Of a stretch of DNA of 64,000 nt, positions 1 to 8,978 are shown piece after piece. The notes beneath the pieces are model-generated. The model saw only the letters and a program-made list of their open reading frames with translations. It was not told the DNA's origin and did no database searches. Position 1 is the first letter of the stretch; each line of letters opens with the position of its first letter. Where the stretch lies: the NCBI RefSeq assembly GCF_001723605.1, contig NZ_CP017111.1, positions 1,488,001-1,552,000 of the forward strand, given 5' to 3'. Both the position numbers and the translations under genes were made by a program. The DNA comes from Sulfurospirillum halorespirans DSM 13726 (GTDB lineage: Bacteria > Campylobacterota > Campylobacteria > Campylobacterales > Sulfurospirillaceae).

Positions 1-714
1 ATCATTAACTTTGAAAATATCGAATCTTTTGGCAAAGAGCCTCTTTTTCACGAGGCGCTAAATATCATCAAACGCTTTCGTAATCCTCCCGCGATTGACT
101 TTTTGGAAGATGAAAAAGAGGTCATTCCCGATATTTTTATCTATGATTTAGCTGGTGCCATTGAAGTGCGGATCAATGATGCCTATTATCCTGAAGTGAT
201 TTTGGATACCGAAGGGCTGGATGTTGACCATAGTTTTGTCTCTCAAAAAATCAAAGATGCCAAAGATCTTATTGACGCCCTTGAAATGCGCAAAGCAACG
301 CTGTATAAAATCGGTTTGATGATCGTGGAGTATCAGTATGACTTTTTCTTTGGGAAAGCGATAAAGCCTATGAAACTCAAAGATTTAGCCGATGATTTGG
401 GGCGCAATCCTTCAACCATTTCACGCGCCATTGCAGGTAAATACCTTTCGTGTTCCCGTGGCGTCATCCCTATGAAACAGTTTTTTGCCACAGCAGTGGA
501 GGAAGACATCTCTAACAGTGCAATTAAGGAGTATATGATTGAGTTGGTAAAAAGTGAGAGCAAGCTCAAGCCACTCAGTGATATTAAACTCTTGGAGTTG
601 ATCGAGGGAAAATTTAACATTAAAATGGTGCGACGAACGATTACAAAATACCGCCAGCAGTTTAATATCGCCAGTTCATCCGAGCGTAAAAAACTCTACA
701 CGCTCAAATTTTAA
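1..714 (+). CDS. rpoN: RNA polymerase sigma-54 factor, C-terminal part
   Basis: Frame 1 is open from the first base, so the gene starts upstream of the window. The C-terminus carries the RpoN box region that reads the -24 promoter element (VRRTITKYRQ near residues 213-222 of the visible part, followed by ASSSERKKL). A helix-turn-helix precedes it (LADDLGRNPSTISRAIAGKY), as in sigma-54 core-binding and DNA-binding domains. In Campylobacterota sigma-54 drives flagellar genes together with FlgR. The stop codon overlaps the stop of the convergent J-domain gene by 4 bp. Identification is firm; the N-terminal activator-interaction region is not visible. Confidence 0.95.
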   Translation: MINFENIESFGKEPLFHEALNIIKRFRNPPAIDFLEDEKEVIPDIFIYDLAGAIEVRINDAYYPEVILDTEGLDVDHSFVSQKIKDAKDLIDALEMRKATLYKIGLMIVEYQYDFFFGKAIKPMKLKDLADDLGRNPSTISRAIAGKYLSCSRGVIPMKQFFATAVEEDISNSAIKEYMIELVKSESKLKPLSDIKLLELIEGKFNIKMVRRTITKYRQQFNIASSSERKKLYTLKF

Positions 715-1541
715 GCGATTTTAGCATCCACATGTCTGAAGTGCATTTTGAGCATTTCATAGGCATTTTGAATCTCTTGAAACTTCGCCACATACTTTAC
801 ATGTAAATCCCCATCGTAAAGCCCACAACTGTCTGGATGGTACTTTTTAACCAAGGTTAGATAATTTTTTCGAATCATCTCAAAAGAGTCTTCCACCCGA
901 CATCCTAGAATACCAAAATACTCTTCAAGCAAGGAGAAAAGGGCATTATGACGACTTCGTTTGGCGCGTTTTGCCACAAAACTTCTCTTATAGGCTAAAA
1001 ACTCTTCCATCGCATAGGAAAACTCTACAAAGCAACCAAAGAGCTCTTTTTGCTCCAGTAGTTTTTCCAAAAGATGTACTGTCACATCAGAGTTTGGATA
1101 AAGCGTAATCGTGCCATTTTTTGGGCGAATTCTGACCAAATGGTCTTTAAAATAACTTTTGAGATACGAAGCAAAAAGGGTGTTGTGGGAACCTAGATGA
1201 AACACAACCGCATAACTGTCCTCAATCACGAGGTTAATACTCATTTTTTGAAGCACTTGATTTGATTTTAAAAGAGAGATTTTGATGGTTTTATCGATGG
1301 CATTTTCGATGATATGAGCGTGTTCTGCATTGCCCGTTTTACGCAGATAGATTTTACCAATCAGTTTTAGAAAATAACGACGTTGCACCAACTCGTCTTG
1401 TTCTTTGAAGATAATCATTTTCTCTTTGCGACCGATCTTTTTTTGAAAATTTTTATCGGCAATATTTTGCAAATAGTAAAAGGTTTTTGAATCTTCTTGA
1501 ATCGTAAGCGCAAGCATATCATGAGAGAGTGAAAGGTGCAT
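711..1541 (-). CDS. J-domain (DnaJ-like) protein
   Basis: A 276-residue protein with a J domain at its C-terminal end: the HPD tripeptide lies in KKYHPDSCG, preceded by the helix DSFEMIRKNYLTLVKKY and followed by FQEIQNAYEMLK. J domains stimulate the ATPase of DnaK. The first 200 residues are not a known client-binding domain that I recognise, and the Gly/Phe and zinc regions of true DnaJ are absent, so this is a specialised co-chaperone. It is convergent with rpoN. The perfect 12-bp palindrome at 796-807 lies inside the gene and encodes part of the peptide DLHVKY. Confidence 0.8.
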   Translation of the reverse strand: MHLSLSHDMLALTIQEDSKTFYYLQNIADKNFQKKIGRKEKMIIFKEQDELVQRRYFLKLIGKIYLRKTGNAEHAHIIENAIDKTIKISLLKSNQVLQKMSINLVIEDSYAVVFHLGSHNTLFASYLKSYFKDHLVRIRPKNGTITLYPNSDVTVHLLEKLLEQKELFGCFVEFSYAMEEFLAYKRSFVAKRAKRSRHNALFSLLEEYFGILGCRVEDSFEMIRKNYLTLVKKYHPDSCGLYDGDLHVKYVAKFQEIQNAYEMLKMHFRHVDAKIA

Positions 1542-1603
1542 CTATCCATCCTTTTGTGTCAAGTTATGACACTTAAAGCAAAAAAGATTCCAAGTTTAAA
1601 CTA

Positions 1604-2332
1604 TTAGACCCAAATGGCATCTTCATTCAAATCTGGATTGCCTTGGAGTATCTGATACGGCTGATACGAAGCCTTGTATTTGAGGCTTTGGCAATTCTCT
1701 ACGTAGTAGCCAAGATAGATCCAATCGAGGTCATACTCTTTGGCTAAAATGATCTGCTCGTAAATGGAAAGTCGTCCTAAAGAGAGTTTTTCATAATCGG
1801 GATCGTAATAAAAATAGATCGAAGAGATGCCATCATCAAGAAAATCGATGAGATCGACACCGATGAGTTTATCATCTTGAAAATAGAGCACTTCTTTGCC
1901 AAAATTTTGTGCACCACTCACATAGAGTTCATGGTAACTTTGCGGTTTGAGGTAGTAGTATTGCCAGCCACGTTTTTCTTCCATGTGGCGATGATATTTG
2001 TCGTAAAGCTCTAAGTGTTCGGTGCTAATGGTAGGCGATTGAATCACATAGCGAATCCCCTCAGCCTTTTTAAAAGCACGTTTGAACGAGCGTGAAAATT
2101 GATAGTTTTTGATGTTAATGCGAAGACTCAAACAAGCCTTACAGTTTTGGCATTGCGGCCTGGAATAATAATGCCCAAAACGTCTCCAACCCCGTTCTAT
2201 CAACGCTTGATTGAGCTCCATTGTTGCATTATCAATGTATTTGTATTCCATGCGCGTTTTGCACCCATCAAGGTAGGAGCATTTTGTCTCTAATGTGGAA
2301 AATTCGATAATACGTGAGAAGGGCGTCGTCAT
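1604..2332 (-). CDS. bpt: Aspartate/glutamate leucyltransferase (Bpt)
   Basis: A 242-residue member of the Ate1/Bpt family, which transfers leucine from Leu-tRNA to proteins with N-terminal Asp or Glu and marks them for ClpAP-type degradation (N-degron pathway). The N-terminal cysteine cluster is visible as CSYLDGCKTRMEYKY and later RPQCQNCKACLSLRI. The C-terminal GNAT-like half contains GVDLIDFLDDGISSIYFYYDP and LGYYVENCQSLKYKA, both typical of the family. It follows the 56-residue gene with only 3 bp between them, so the two probably share an mRNA. Confidence 0.9.
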   Translation of the reverse strand: MTTPFSRIIEFSTLETKCSYLDGCKTRMEYKYIDNATMELNQALIERGWRRFGHYYSRPQCQNCKACLSLRINIKNYQFSRSFKRAFKKAEGIRYVIQSPTISTEHLELYDKYHRHMEEKRGWQYYYLKPQSYHELYVSGAQNFGKEVLYFQDDKLIGVDLIDFLDDGISSIYFYYDPDYEKLSLGRLSIYEQIILAKEYDLDWIYLGYYVENCQSLKYKASYQPYQILQGNPDLNEDAIWV

Positions 2333-2335
2333 GGG

Positions 2336-2506
2336 TTAATGTAGTTTTCTAACTCCAGAATTTTGCATAAATTTTTCAAATTGTACGTGCAATTTCTTCT
2401 CTTTTTCCTCTTTTTGCTCGACAATGAGTTGTTCTTTAGTATTTTTCTCTTCTTGATTCATTTTGTCTTTGAGGGATTTTAGATCTTCAAATAGATTGCC
2501 TTGCAT
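2336..2506 (-). CDS. Small charged coiled-coil protein, 56 aa
   Basis: A 56-codon frame begins with ATG at 2504-2506 and ends with TAA at 2336-2338, 3 bp before the bpt start. The product begins MQGNLFEDLKSLKDKMNQEE and is very rich in Lys, Glu and Gln, which predicts one long helix or coiled coil. A possible ribosome site (AAAGG) lies inside the TTTACATGTAAA palindrome at 2515-2526. The function is unknown. Tight spacing to bpt and the clean open frame support a real gene. Confidence 0.55.
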   Translation of the reverse strand: MQGNLFEDLKSLKDKMNQEEKNTKEQLIVEQKEEKEKKLHVQFEKFMQNSGVRKLH

Positions 2507-2529
2507 TGCATGCCTTTACATGTAAAGAT

Positions 2530-3394
2530 AAATAGGGTCAGATTATAGCAAAATTTCATACAAAGAGGCTTTGAATAAGAGTATTTGCATGTCTTAGAAA
2601 ATTTGGAAACTAAAAAGAGGTGGTACCTGAGGCCGGACTAAAATATATGCTTCAACTACAGTAATATCAGTCTTTAATTATTTTAATGTGGACAAGTACT
2701 GTCAAAAGTACTGTTATTTTAAAGTGTTTCAACTATCAGCTTATGCGTGATCTAGTTTTTAGGATGGGAACATAATTGTTATATTATTTTAATAGTAAAA
2801 TACAAAAATCACTTCATTCAGTTAAAACAATATAATCTGCGATTCGTTTTATAACCCCAAATTAAATACTTTTTCTGAACCAATACTCATTTAACTATAA
2901 AATATTTTAATTAATAAAAAAAATTGAAGTATTTAAAACTTATCTACAATTTCCCTACAACTTAAATGTATATTTACCATGAAAATATATAAATTTAGAT
3001 TAATAATGATGAAAAATAGTTAGAAGGAGGATTATATAAGTTCGGTTAGTTATTGTTTTGTTGACTTACTGTTTGTAGTTTGCTCTCTTTAATTTTAGTG
3101 TTTTACTATTGATTAAGAGTATTGGTGACGTCTTTTTGTTTTGCTGTATGTTACCAATTGTTAAAAAACGAACAAGTAACTTTTTTTATGGATCTGTGGT
3201 AGTTACAATTATCATAGGTCTTCATGTTAGCGTTAATAAATATTTATTAGCAAATAAATACAAAAATCAAGGTGCTAGCCCTATTACTTTCAGATATATA
3301 TCAAAGTAAAGGTTAATTTAAGATTCAAATGAGATTTTAATTAGAATATGTTTTTATACTAGTTGAAACAAAACTATTTTTAGGAGGAGTTTAT
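2530..3394. other. AT-rich gene-poor stretch with decayed sequence
   Basis: About 860 bp between the 56-residue gene and the porin hold no intact gene. Two features remain. Two CTACA boxes 11 bp apart (2944-2948 and 2955-2959) resemble the response-regulator repeats found at other promoters in this window. A strong ribosome-site-like AAGGAGG at about 3024-3030 is not followed by a usable start codon. Both fit a decayed copy of a regulated gene. Confidence 0.4.
3034..3309 (+). pseudogene. Possible relic of a DUF4405-like membrane protein
   Basis: One frame reads a hydrophobic peptide with an internal stop (VRLVIVLLTYCL, stop, then FALFNFSVLLLIKS), continuing to FFYGSVVVTIIIGLHVSVNKYL and a stop at 3307-3309. 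The end recalls the HKIFGVLMVLSGSLHLYLN part of the intact membrane protein encoded at 28026-28361. A ribosome-site-like AAGGAGG and 11-bp-spaced CTACA boxes lie upstream, as they do at the intact gene. The similarity is weak and was judged by eye, so this is a guess. The longest ORF would need a TTG start inside a hydrophobic segment. Confidence 0.2.
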
Positions 3395-4652
3395 ATGAAA
3401 TTAGCAAAGTTAAGTTTGGCGACATTGATCGCTATGAGTTCAGTTGTGTATGGCGCGGATACACTGGAAGATGCATTTAAAAATGGTAAGGTTAACGGGG
3501 AAATTAGAGCATTTTATTTTGGTCGTGATTATGATGCTGCTGCACATGGTGGTCCTGGAGCAACAGATTCTTCGTTAATGGCTTTTGGTCTAAGACTAAG
3601 CTATGAGGACGGCTGAATTAAAAGGATTTAGAGTAGGATTAGGTTTTCAAGGACAAAGTACTCCATGGGCTGATACTGATACGAAGCTGGACCATATGTT
3701 ACCATGGGATTTAGGTGCATCAGGTGCTATTTTATCTGAAGCATACCTTTCTTACACTATGAATAAAACAGTCGTTAAAGTTGGTCGTCAGTACTTTGAT
3801 AAGCCACTTATGAGCAGCGATAATCATGACGTAATAAAACAAGCAATTGAAGGTGTTACAATTGTTAGCAATGACATTCCTGATACAACACTTTATGCAG
3901 CGTATGCATGGAGAATGTCTTGGATGAAGGATAATGGGGTTAATAATGATTTTGCAAATTTTGGCAAGTTTGGCCTTTTGTATAATGTTATTCCTGGTGC
4001 TGAAGGTGGCGACTATGCTTATGTGGTGGGTGCGATCAATAAATCACTTCCAGATACAACATTGACATTGGCTTATGGTGAGGAAGATAAATCTCATTCT
4101 CTTTTTTTAGCACAAGCTGATTATATGCCAAAGATTAATGATAGCGTAACGTTAGTCACAGGTCTTCAGTTCTGGAATACAGAATTAGATGAAAGAAGTG
4201 TGGCTTGGGCAGATTCAACGGTTTACTCAGCCAAACTTGGTCTTAATGTTGGACCTGTTGGGGCTTATGTAGCGTATGCTAAGATTAATGATGGACGTGG
4301 CGCTTGGGGCGTTGGTATGACAGATGATCGCCCAAGACTGTATACTTCAACACTTACAGATGCTGGACAATTTGAAGCGTCAACTCAGTATGCTGTTGAT
4401 GTACATGCATTTGTTCCTCAAATCGCAACCGTTCTTGGCGTGCGTTATGTCAATATTGATTTAGATGAAAAAGGTGCAGCATCATCACAGGTTGGTATTG
4501 GAAAGATTGATCAAACAGGTTTCTATGCTATACACAACTTCAGCGGTTCACTCAAAGGTCTCTACTGTATGGGCTTTTATGAAATTGCAAATAATAGTAA
4601 TGATGCATATAGCAGAGATGAAATCCGTTTTAGAGTTGGTTACGAATTTTAA
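3395..4652 (+). pseudogene. Outer-membrane porin (OprD/Campylobacter MOMP type), frameshifted
   Basis: The first part (from 3395) has a signal peptide (MKLAKLSLATLIAMSSVVYG, cut before ADTLED) and strand 1 of a porin (VNGEIRAFYFGRDY). It ends at a stop at 3614-3616. The rest continues in the next frame to 4652 and ends in the aromatic barrel terminus IRFRVGYEF. Removing one G of the GG at 3607-3608 joins the frames as LSYETAELKGFRVGLGF, the expected porin reading. The whole would be about 418 residues with the alternating pattern of a 16- to 18-stranded channel. A good ribosome site (AGGAGG) precedes the start. It is either a true pseudogene by a one-base insertion or a sequencing error. Confidence 0.75.
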
Positions 4653-4699
4653 TAGCAATATATTTTTTCTAACGAAACAAGTATAGATCTCCTTGTAAT

Positions 4700-4740
4700 A
4701 AAATGGGTTTTGCATGTAAGTATGCAACGCCCATTTTTTA
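4700..4740 (+). terminator. Rho-independent terminator of the porin gene
   Basis: The arms AAAATGGG and CCCATTTT enclose an inner TTGCAT/ATGCAA stem and a short loop, and the second arm runs into T residues (TTTTTTA). The hairpin lies about 50 bp after the porin stop. It is followed at once by two copies of the TTTACATGTAA palindrome (4741-4752 and 4769-4780). Confidence 0.7.
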
Positions 4741-6205
4741 TTTACATGTAAAGCTTTAAATGTATGGCTTTACATGTAACTAAAAATACATGCTCAAGGA
4801 TTACAGATATGAAATTGCAACAGAAGATTACACTTTCTATTGTGTTAGGATTGGTCACTGGATTTGTTGTTTTTTTAGTCATTAACCATTCGATGATGAA
4901 AGAAACGACAAGTTCAGAAATTTATGAAAAGCTTAAAGATAAGTCATTTGGGTTGACTCAAAACATACAAAATTGGTTTGAATCAAAGCAACAAATCGCA
5001 AGTGCGTTAGCAGATGTTGCGCAAAAGATTGAAGATAGATCCCCTGAAAATTTACGAAGCTATTTGAATCTTGTCAATAAATCTGCGAAGATAGATGCTT
5101 CTATGGTTTACTATAAAGGTATGCCACTTCGTCATACCGATCCTAACTGGGCACCTTCTCCTGAGCAAGAAGAAGCCAATATGCCATATCAAATGATGCT
5201 CTCCAAAAAATTTAAAGAACAAGCGATCAGTCCTATTATTAAAAGTCCTATCGATAAAGTGACTGATTTGTTGGTTATTGTCTCTCCTTTTAATGGTGAC
5301 AGTGAAGTGACCTTGGTTGTTGAGATTAAAGATATTAATGAAAAAGTACGTGAGAGTAAGTTTGAAGGTGGTTATGCTGCGTTGATAGGGGCTGATCACA
5401 AAATTATTGTTGATCCAAATGTAAAGATGCAAGGGAAGTCACTTTCTGAAAATGCTCCTGAATTAAAGTGGCTGGAAGAGGAAATTTTTTCTAAAAAATC
5501 AGGTTTAGCTGACTATAAAATGGCGGGGAAAGAATGGATAGCAGTATTTGATACCGTTGAAGCTACCGGCTGGAAAGTTGTCGTGACCGTAGACAAAGAA
5601 ATTGCTTTTTCTAATCTAAATGCGCAAACTCAAAAATTACTCTTTATTAGTTTTGGCTTTTTCTTGTTAGGTTTGATTGGAATTTATGCTCTTTTAAAAT
5701 GGCAGTTTAAACCACTGCACGCATTGCAGACGATGGTGAAAGATTTGTCATCAGGAGAAGGGGATCTCACTCAGCGTTTGAAAGTGCAAAGCAAGGATGA
5801 GTTAGCGGATATTGCTACTTCAGTAAACCTTTTTATTGAAAAGATTCAAATTTTACTTACCAACTCAAAAGAAAGTAGCAGTGAAAATGCATCGATTGCG
5901 CATGAACTTTCTACCACCTCTTTATCGGTAGGGAAACGCTCAGAAGAAGAGAGTTTAATCGTTTCCGCTTCCGTTACAGAGGGGCGCAATGTTTTGCAAG
6001 AAGTACAAAACGCTGTGAGTATTATCAAACATAACAGTGAACAATTAGATTTGGCAAATGTAAATTTTAAAACTATTCAAAAAGAGATGGATACAGTCAA
6101 TTCAATACTACAAGTGGGTTCGAAAAAAGAAATAGAATTAGCAAAAAAACTTCAAGTTACTTCTGAGAATACAGAAGAAATAAAATAGACTTCTTTCATA
6201 ACCCA

Positions 6206-6670
6206 TCAAATAATCCTAAAACCACGATCAAAATTAATCAAAGCACAGATCAAATTAAAGCGTAATCCAAATCGTTTTCTGCGGTTACGATACTTTTCTC
6301 CAAGCATTTTAAAAGTCTTTATTTTTGCATTAATATGTTCAACGACAATGCGTAGGGATGCTTTTGCTTTATTGATAATTTTATCCTCCATACTAAGTGG
6401 ATGTAGCTTGCTTTTTTTCTTTGGAATATCCGTATTAGGATGCAAAGATGTTATACCAAGATAACCCGTGTCTACAGATACTTTTGTCTCTTTTTTGATA
6501 GGTAACCGAGATGTTTTAAAGAGTTTGAAATCATGCATTGTGCGTGTACTGATTGCGGTACAAATGATACGACAATTCACATCAATCACAATTTGTCCTT
6601 TGGCAGTATGACGCTTTTTCTTCCCACTGTAGCAACGCCATTGTCTTTTTTTGGGCGTTGCACTGGGCAT
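6206..6670 (-). CDS. IS5-family transposase, C-terminal frame (OrfB)
   Basis: A 154-residue frame overlapping OrfA by 85 bp. It supplies the rest of the DDE catalytic domain: the second aspartate in KVSVDTGYLGI and the glutamate in LRIVVEHINAKIKTFKML, followed by the typical NLICALINFDR tail. The ATG at 6668-6670 is probably not the natural start. Joining OrfA to this frame at the A7 run gives the expected IDATECPVQRPKK followed by RQWRCYSGKKK. It most likely exists only as part of an OrfAB fusion. Confidence 0.85.
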   Translation of the reverse strand: MPSATPKKRQWRCYSGKKKRHTAKGQIVIDVNCRIICTAISTRTMHDFKLFKTSRLPIKKETKVSVDTGYLGITSLHPNTDIPKKKSKLHPLSMEDKIINKAKASLRIVVEHINAKIKTFKMLGEKYRNRRKRFGLRFNLICALINFDRGFRII

Positions 6671-7047
6671 TCAGTCGCATCAATGACAATATATTCAAGT
6701 TCAATTCCTCCCTCTTGATGCAATGCTTTTTTACCAGGTAATGAAAACTTCCCTGAATGTATCAGTACCGTTTCTACCTCTTTTATAATCCTTGATGCTG
6801 TTGGTTCACTAATCTCATAATCAAATGCCATATGTGCCAAACTACGATATTCTCTATAGTATTCCAACATCAACAAAAGTTGCGTTTCTGGCAAAAGACG
6901 ATTTGGTCTTCCACCTTGTTGTTTCTTCTTCTCATGATACTCACTATAGACTTCTAGCATCACCTCAAAAGTCTCTTTTTTTACACCTACCAACCGTTTA
7001 AATTCCGCTGGTCTTATCTGTTTTAATCGTTCATATGTTTTCATCAC
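6586..7047 (-). CDS. IS5-family transposase, N-terminal frame (OrfA)
   Basis: A 153-residue frame with an N-terminal helix-turn-helix region (AFDYEISEPTASRIIKEVE) and the first catalytic aspartate in YIVIDATECPVQRP. After that point the frame leaves the family pattern (KKDNGVATVGRK), whereas the overlapping frame continues it. A run of seven A on the coding strand (plus-strand T7 at 6646-6652) lies at the switch. This is a classical -1 slippage site, so the full transposase is probably made by programmed frameshifting and OrfA alone may act as a DNA-binding regulator. Confidence 0.85.
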   Translation of the reverse strand: MMKTYERLKQIRPAEFKRLVGVKKETFEVMLEVYSEYHEKKKQQGGRPNRLLPETQLLLMLEYYREYRSLAHMAFDYEISEPTASRIIKEVETVLIHSGKFSLPGKKALHQEGGIELEYIVIDATECPVQRPKKDNGVATVGRKSVILPKDKL

Positions 7048-7607
7048 CCTTTAAAGCAATTTTTAGACCTTTTGGGGGTTATGAAAGAAGTCTAATATGT
7101 CCTAACCGTTATCGCTGATATTGCGGATCAAACCAACTTGCTTGCACTTAATGCCGCCATTGAAGCTGCACGAGCTGGAGAGCACGGACGAGGTTTTGCT
7201 GTGGTCGCTGATGAAGTTAGAAAATTAGCAGAACGCACTCAAAAAAGTTTGAGTGAAATTAATACCACCATTAATGTTGTTGTTCAATCAATTGCTGATG
7301 CAAGTGGAGAGATGGATTTTAACTCTAAAGAGATATTTAAACTTGCAGAGTTATCCTCAGAGCTCAAAACTATTGTAGGTGATAATGCAAAAATACTTGA
7401 ATCTACAATTGCGAACAATCGTCAAAGTGTTCAAGACTTTGTACACGTCAATGAATCAGTCGATACTATGATTAAAAAAATACAAGAAGTAGATACTATT
7501 GCAAGTGCTAATGCTAGAAGTATTGAAGAGGTAGCAAGTGCTAGTGATCACCTCTCTTCGATGACTAATAAACTCGATAATGAACTTAAAAAGTTTAAAG
7601 TTTAAGC

Positions 7608-8240
7608 ATGTCAGATATGTCTTCATTTTTGTGTCAAGACTGTATTGTTGATTTTAAGCAAGATGTGATGAATATGCTAATTCACACCATAGAACTAAAA
7701 GATATCTATACATCAGGCCATTCAGAGCAAGTGGCTCGTTATTGTTGTTCAATTGGTAATGCTCTTAACTTAGGGTTAAAGGATACAATTCTTTTATACC
7801 AATCTGCTTTTATGCATGACATAGGAAAAATTCTTATTGATCCTAAAATTTTGCAAAAAAATGATTATTTGACGAAAGAAGAATATGAGAGTGTTAAAAA
7901 ACATTCTACTTTTGGAGCTCAAATGCTTCAAAATATCAATTTATTTCAAGAGCATGCTCAAATCGTTAAACATCATCATGAAAGATGGGATGGAACAGGC
8001 TATCCAGATGGTCTTACAAATAAAAAGATACCATTTTTTTCCAGAATCATTGCGATAGTTGATGCTTTTGATGCTATGACATCTATGCGAAATTATAAAA
8101 ATAAATGCACATTTGATGAAGCTCTTAATGAGTTGGATCGTTGCAGTGGAACGCAGTTTGATCCGGAACTTGTTTCAATTTCCGTGAAAGTCCTCAGTGC
8201 ATTTATTAACAACAACGCATTCAATAAAAAAATATGTTAA
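7608..8240 (+). CDS. HD-GYP domain protein (probable cyclic-di-GMP phosphodiesterase)
   Basis: A 210-residue protein made almost entirely of an HD-GYP domain. The metal-binding signature is complete: HSEQVARY, then AFMHDIGKILI, KKHSTFGAQML, IVKHHHERWDGTGYPDGL and IVDAFDAMTS. This family hydrolyses cyclic-di-GMP and so favours motility. A short N-terminal piece with two cysteines (SSFLCQDCIVDF) could bind a metal or act as a partner site. No receiver domain is present. It starts 2 bp after the chemoreceptor stop and probably formed an operon with it before the insertion. Confidence 0.88.
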   Translation: MSDMSSFLCQDCIVDFKQDVMNMLIHTIELKDIYTSGHSEQVARYCCSIGNALNLGLKDTILLYQSAFMHDIGKILIDPKILQKNDYLTKEEYESVKKHSTFGAQMLQNINLFQEHAQIVKHHHERWDGTGYPDGLTNKKIPFFSRIIAIVDAFDAMTSMRNYKNKCTFDEALNELDRCSGTQFDPELVSISVKVLSAFINNNAFNKKIC

Positions 8241-8286
8241 AGTTTAATAATGACATATAATAAAGTTTGATGAATAAAGGAAGACT

Positions 8287-8940
8287 ATGTTAGATGAAAT
8301 AAGAACAATTACCATCAAAGAATTAAAAGAAGAGATCAAAGAAAATCTAGAATATGCTCATCCCGAAAAAAATGAAAGTGTAGCTGCTGCCAATGCCTTT
8401 GGTGTACACTATGGATTTAAACCCTATGTAAATGATATTTTTTTTGCAACAGAAGATGAAGCGGTTGCCTATACGTTTAACACAGAAACAATCTATCAAA
8501 ACATTAAAGAGCTTAATGATAGTGCAAAAGTTATTGAAAGTTATGATGATACAGAAGATACCTTGTGCTATGCTATTTTTAATGATATTGATAAAATTGC
8601 TCTTAAACAAGTCTTTTTTAGCCCCAAATCACAAAATGAAATTACAATCAAATTTCTCTTTGAAGAAGAGCAACTTTGTGTCTCTGATGAGAGTTCTCTA
8701 ATGTTTACATGTAAACTAATGGATAGCGGTGAGACTGTATGGAACGAGGAAGAAAGTATTGAATTAATGTTCGAAAAAGAAGGGATTTTATACCCTGAGA
8801 ATATTCGTAAGTTAGTAGAGGGCTTGTGGCTTTCTTGGAGAAACTATGAAAGAACTCTTGAAGAACTTGAAAAAGATCTAAATGCTTTAGTAGCATGGAT
8901 TAATGCAATGACAAAAACAAAGCCCAATTTTATAGAATAA
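8287..8940 (+). CDS. Protein of unknown function, 217 aa
   Basis: A soluble acidic protein that I cannot assign. It has no signal peptide, membrane helix or cysteine motif. The sequence runs from MLDEIRTITIKELKEEIKEN through an alpha/beta middle part to a helical end (ERTLEELEKDLNALVAWINAM). A good ribosome site (AAAGGAAG) lies before the start. It lies between the HD-GYP gene and the sensor kinase gene, which suggests a role in signalling. A perfect TTTACATGTAAA palindrome lies inside the coding sequence at 8704-8715. Confidence 0.7.
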   Translation: MLDEIRTITIKELKEEIKENLEYAHPEKNESVAAANAFGVHYGFKPYVNDIFFATEDEAVAYTFNTETIYQNIKELNDSAKVIESYDDTEDTLCYAIFNDIDKIALKQVFFSPKSQNEITIKFLFEEEQLCVSDESSLMFTCKLMDSGETVWNEEESIELMFEKEGILYPENIRKLVEGLWLSWRNYERTLEELEKDLNALVAWINAMTKTKPNFIE

Positions 8941-8978
8941 GTTGAAAGTTTTTATAATTCATGAGAAAGGAAAGCTAA

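Larger units (their letters stand above)
6187..7093 (-). mobile_element. IS5-family insertion sequence, 907 bp
   Basis: The ends are 18-bp perfect inverted repeats (AGACTTCTTTCATAACCC at 6187-6204 and its complement at 7076-7093). The element is flanked by a 3-bp direct repeat AAT (6184-6186 and 7094-7096). An ANT target duplication fits the ISL2 subgroup of IS5. It carries two overlapping minus-strand transposase frames. Excising it with one AAT rebuilds the chemoreceptor frame exactly, which confirms the boundaries. Both ends are perfect and the reading frames have no stops, so the element looks recent and possibly active. No second copy is present in this window. Confidence 0.92.
4809..7605 (+). 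pseudogene. Methyl-accepting chemotaxis protein with dCache sensor, split by an insertion sequence
   Basis: The receptor is read in two pieces, 4809-6186 and 7097-7605. The first holds a membrane helix (ITLSIVLGLVTGFVVFLVI), a periplasmic dCache-type domain (ANMPYQMML, PFNGDSEVTLVVEIKD), a second helix near residue 285 and a HAMP domain (LSSGEGDLTQRLKVQSKDELADI). The second holds the conserved signalling tip [20 protein letters not shown]. Removing the element and one AAT duplication restores one frame across the junction ([18 protein letters not shown]). The start at 4809 (MKLQQKIT) is preferred over 4764 because an AAGGA lies 8 bp upstream and it matches the paralogous kinase at 8979. The receptor is inactive as written. 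Its sensor closely matches that kinase. Confidence 0.9.

Noticed and set aside
3109..3309. Intact 66-residue gene
   Set aside because: It needs a TTG start inside a hydrophobic stretch, has no ribosome site at that place, and an upstream stop interrupts the likely original frame.
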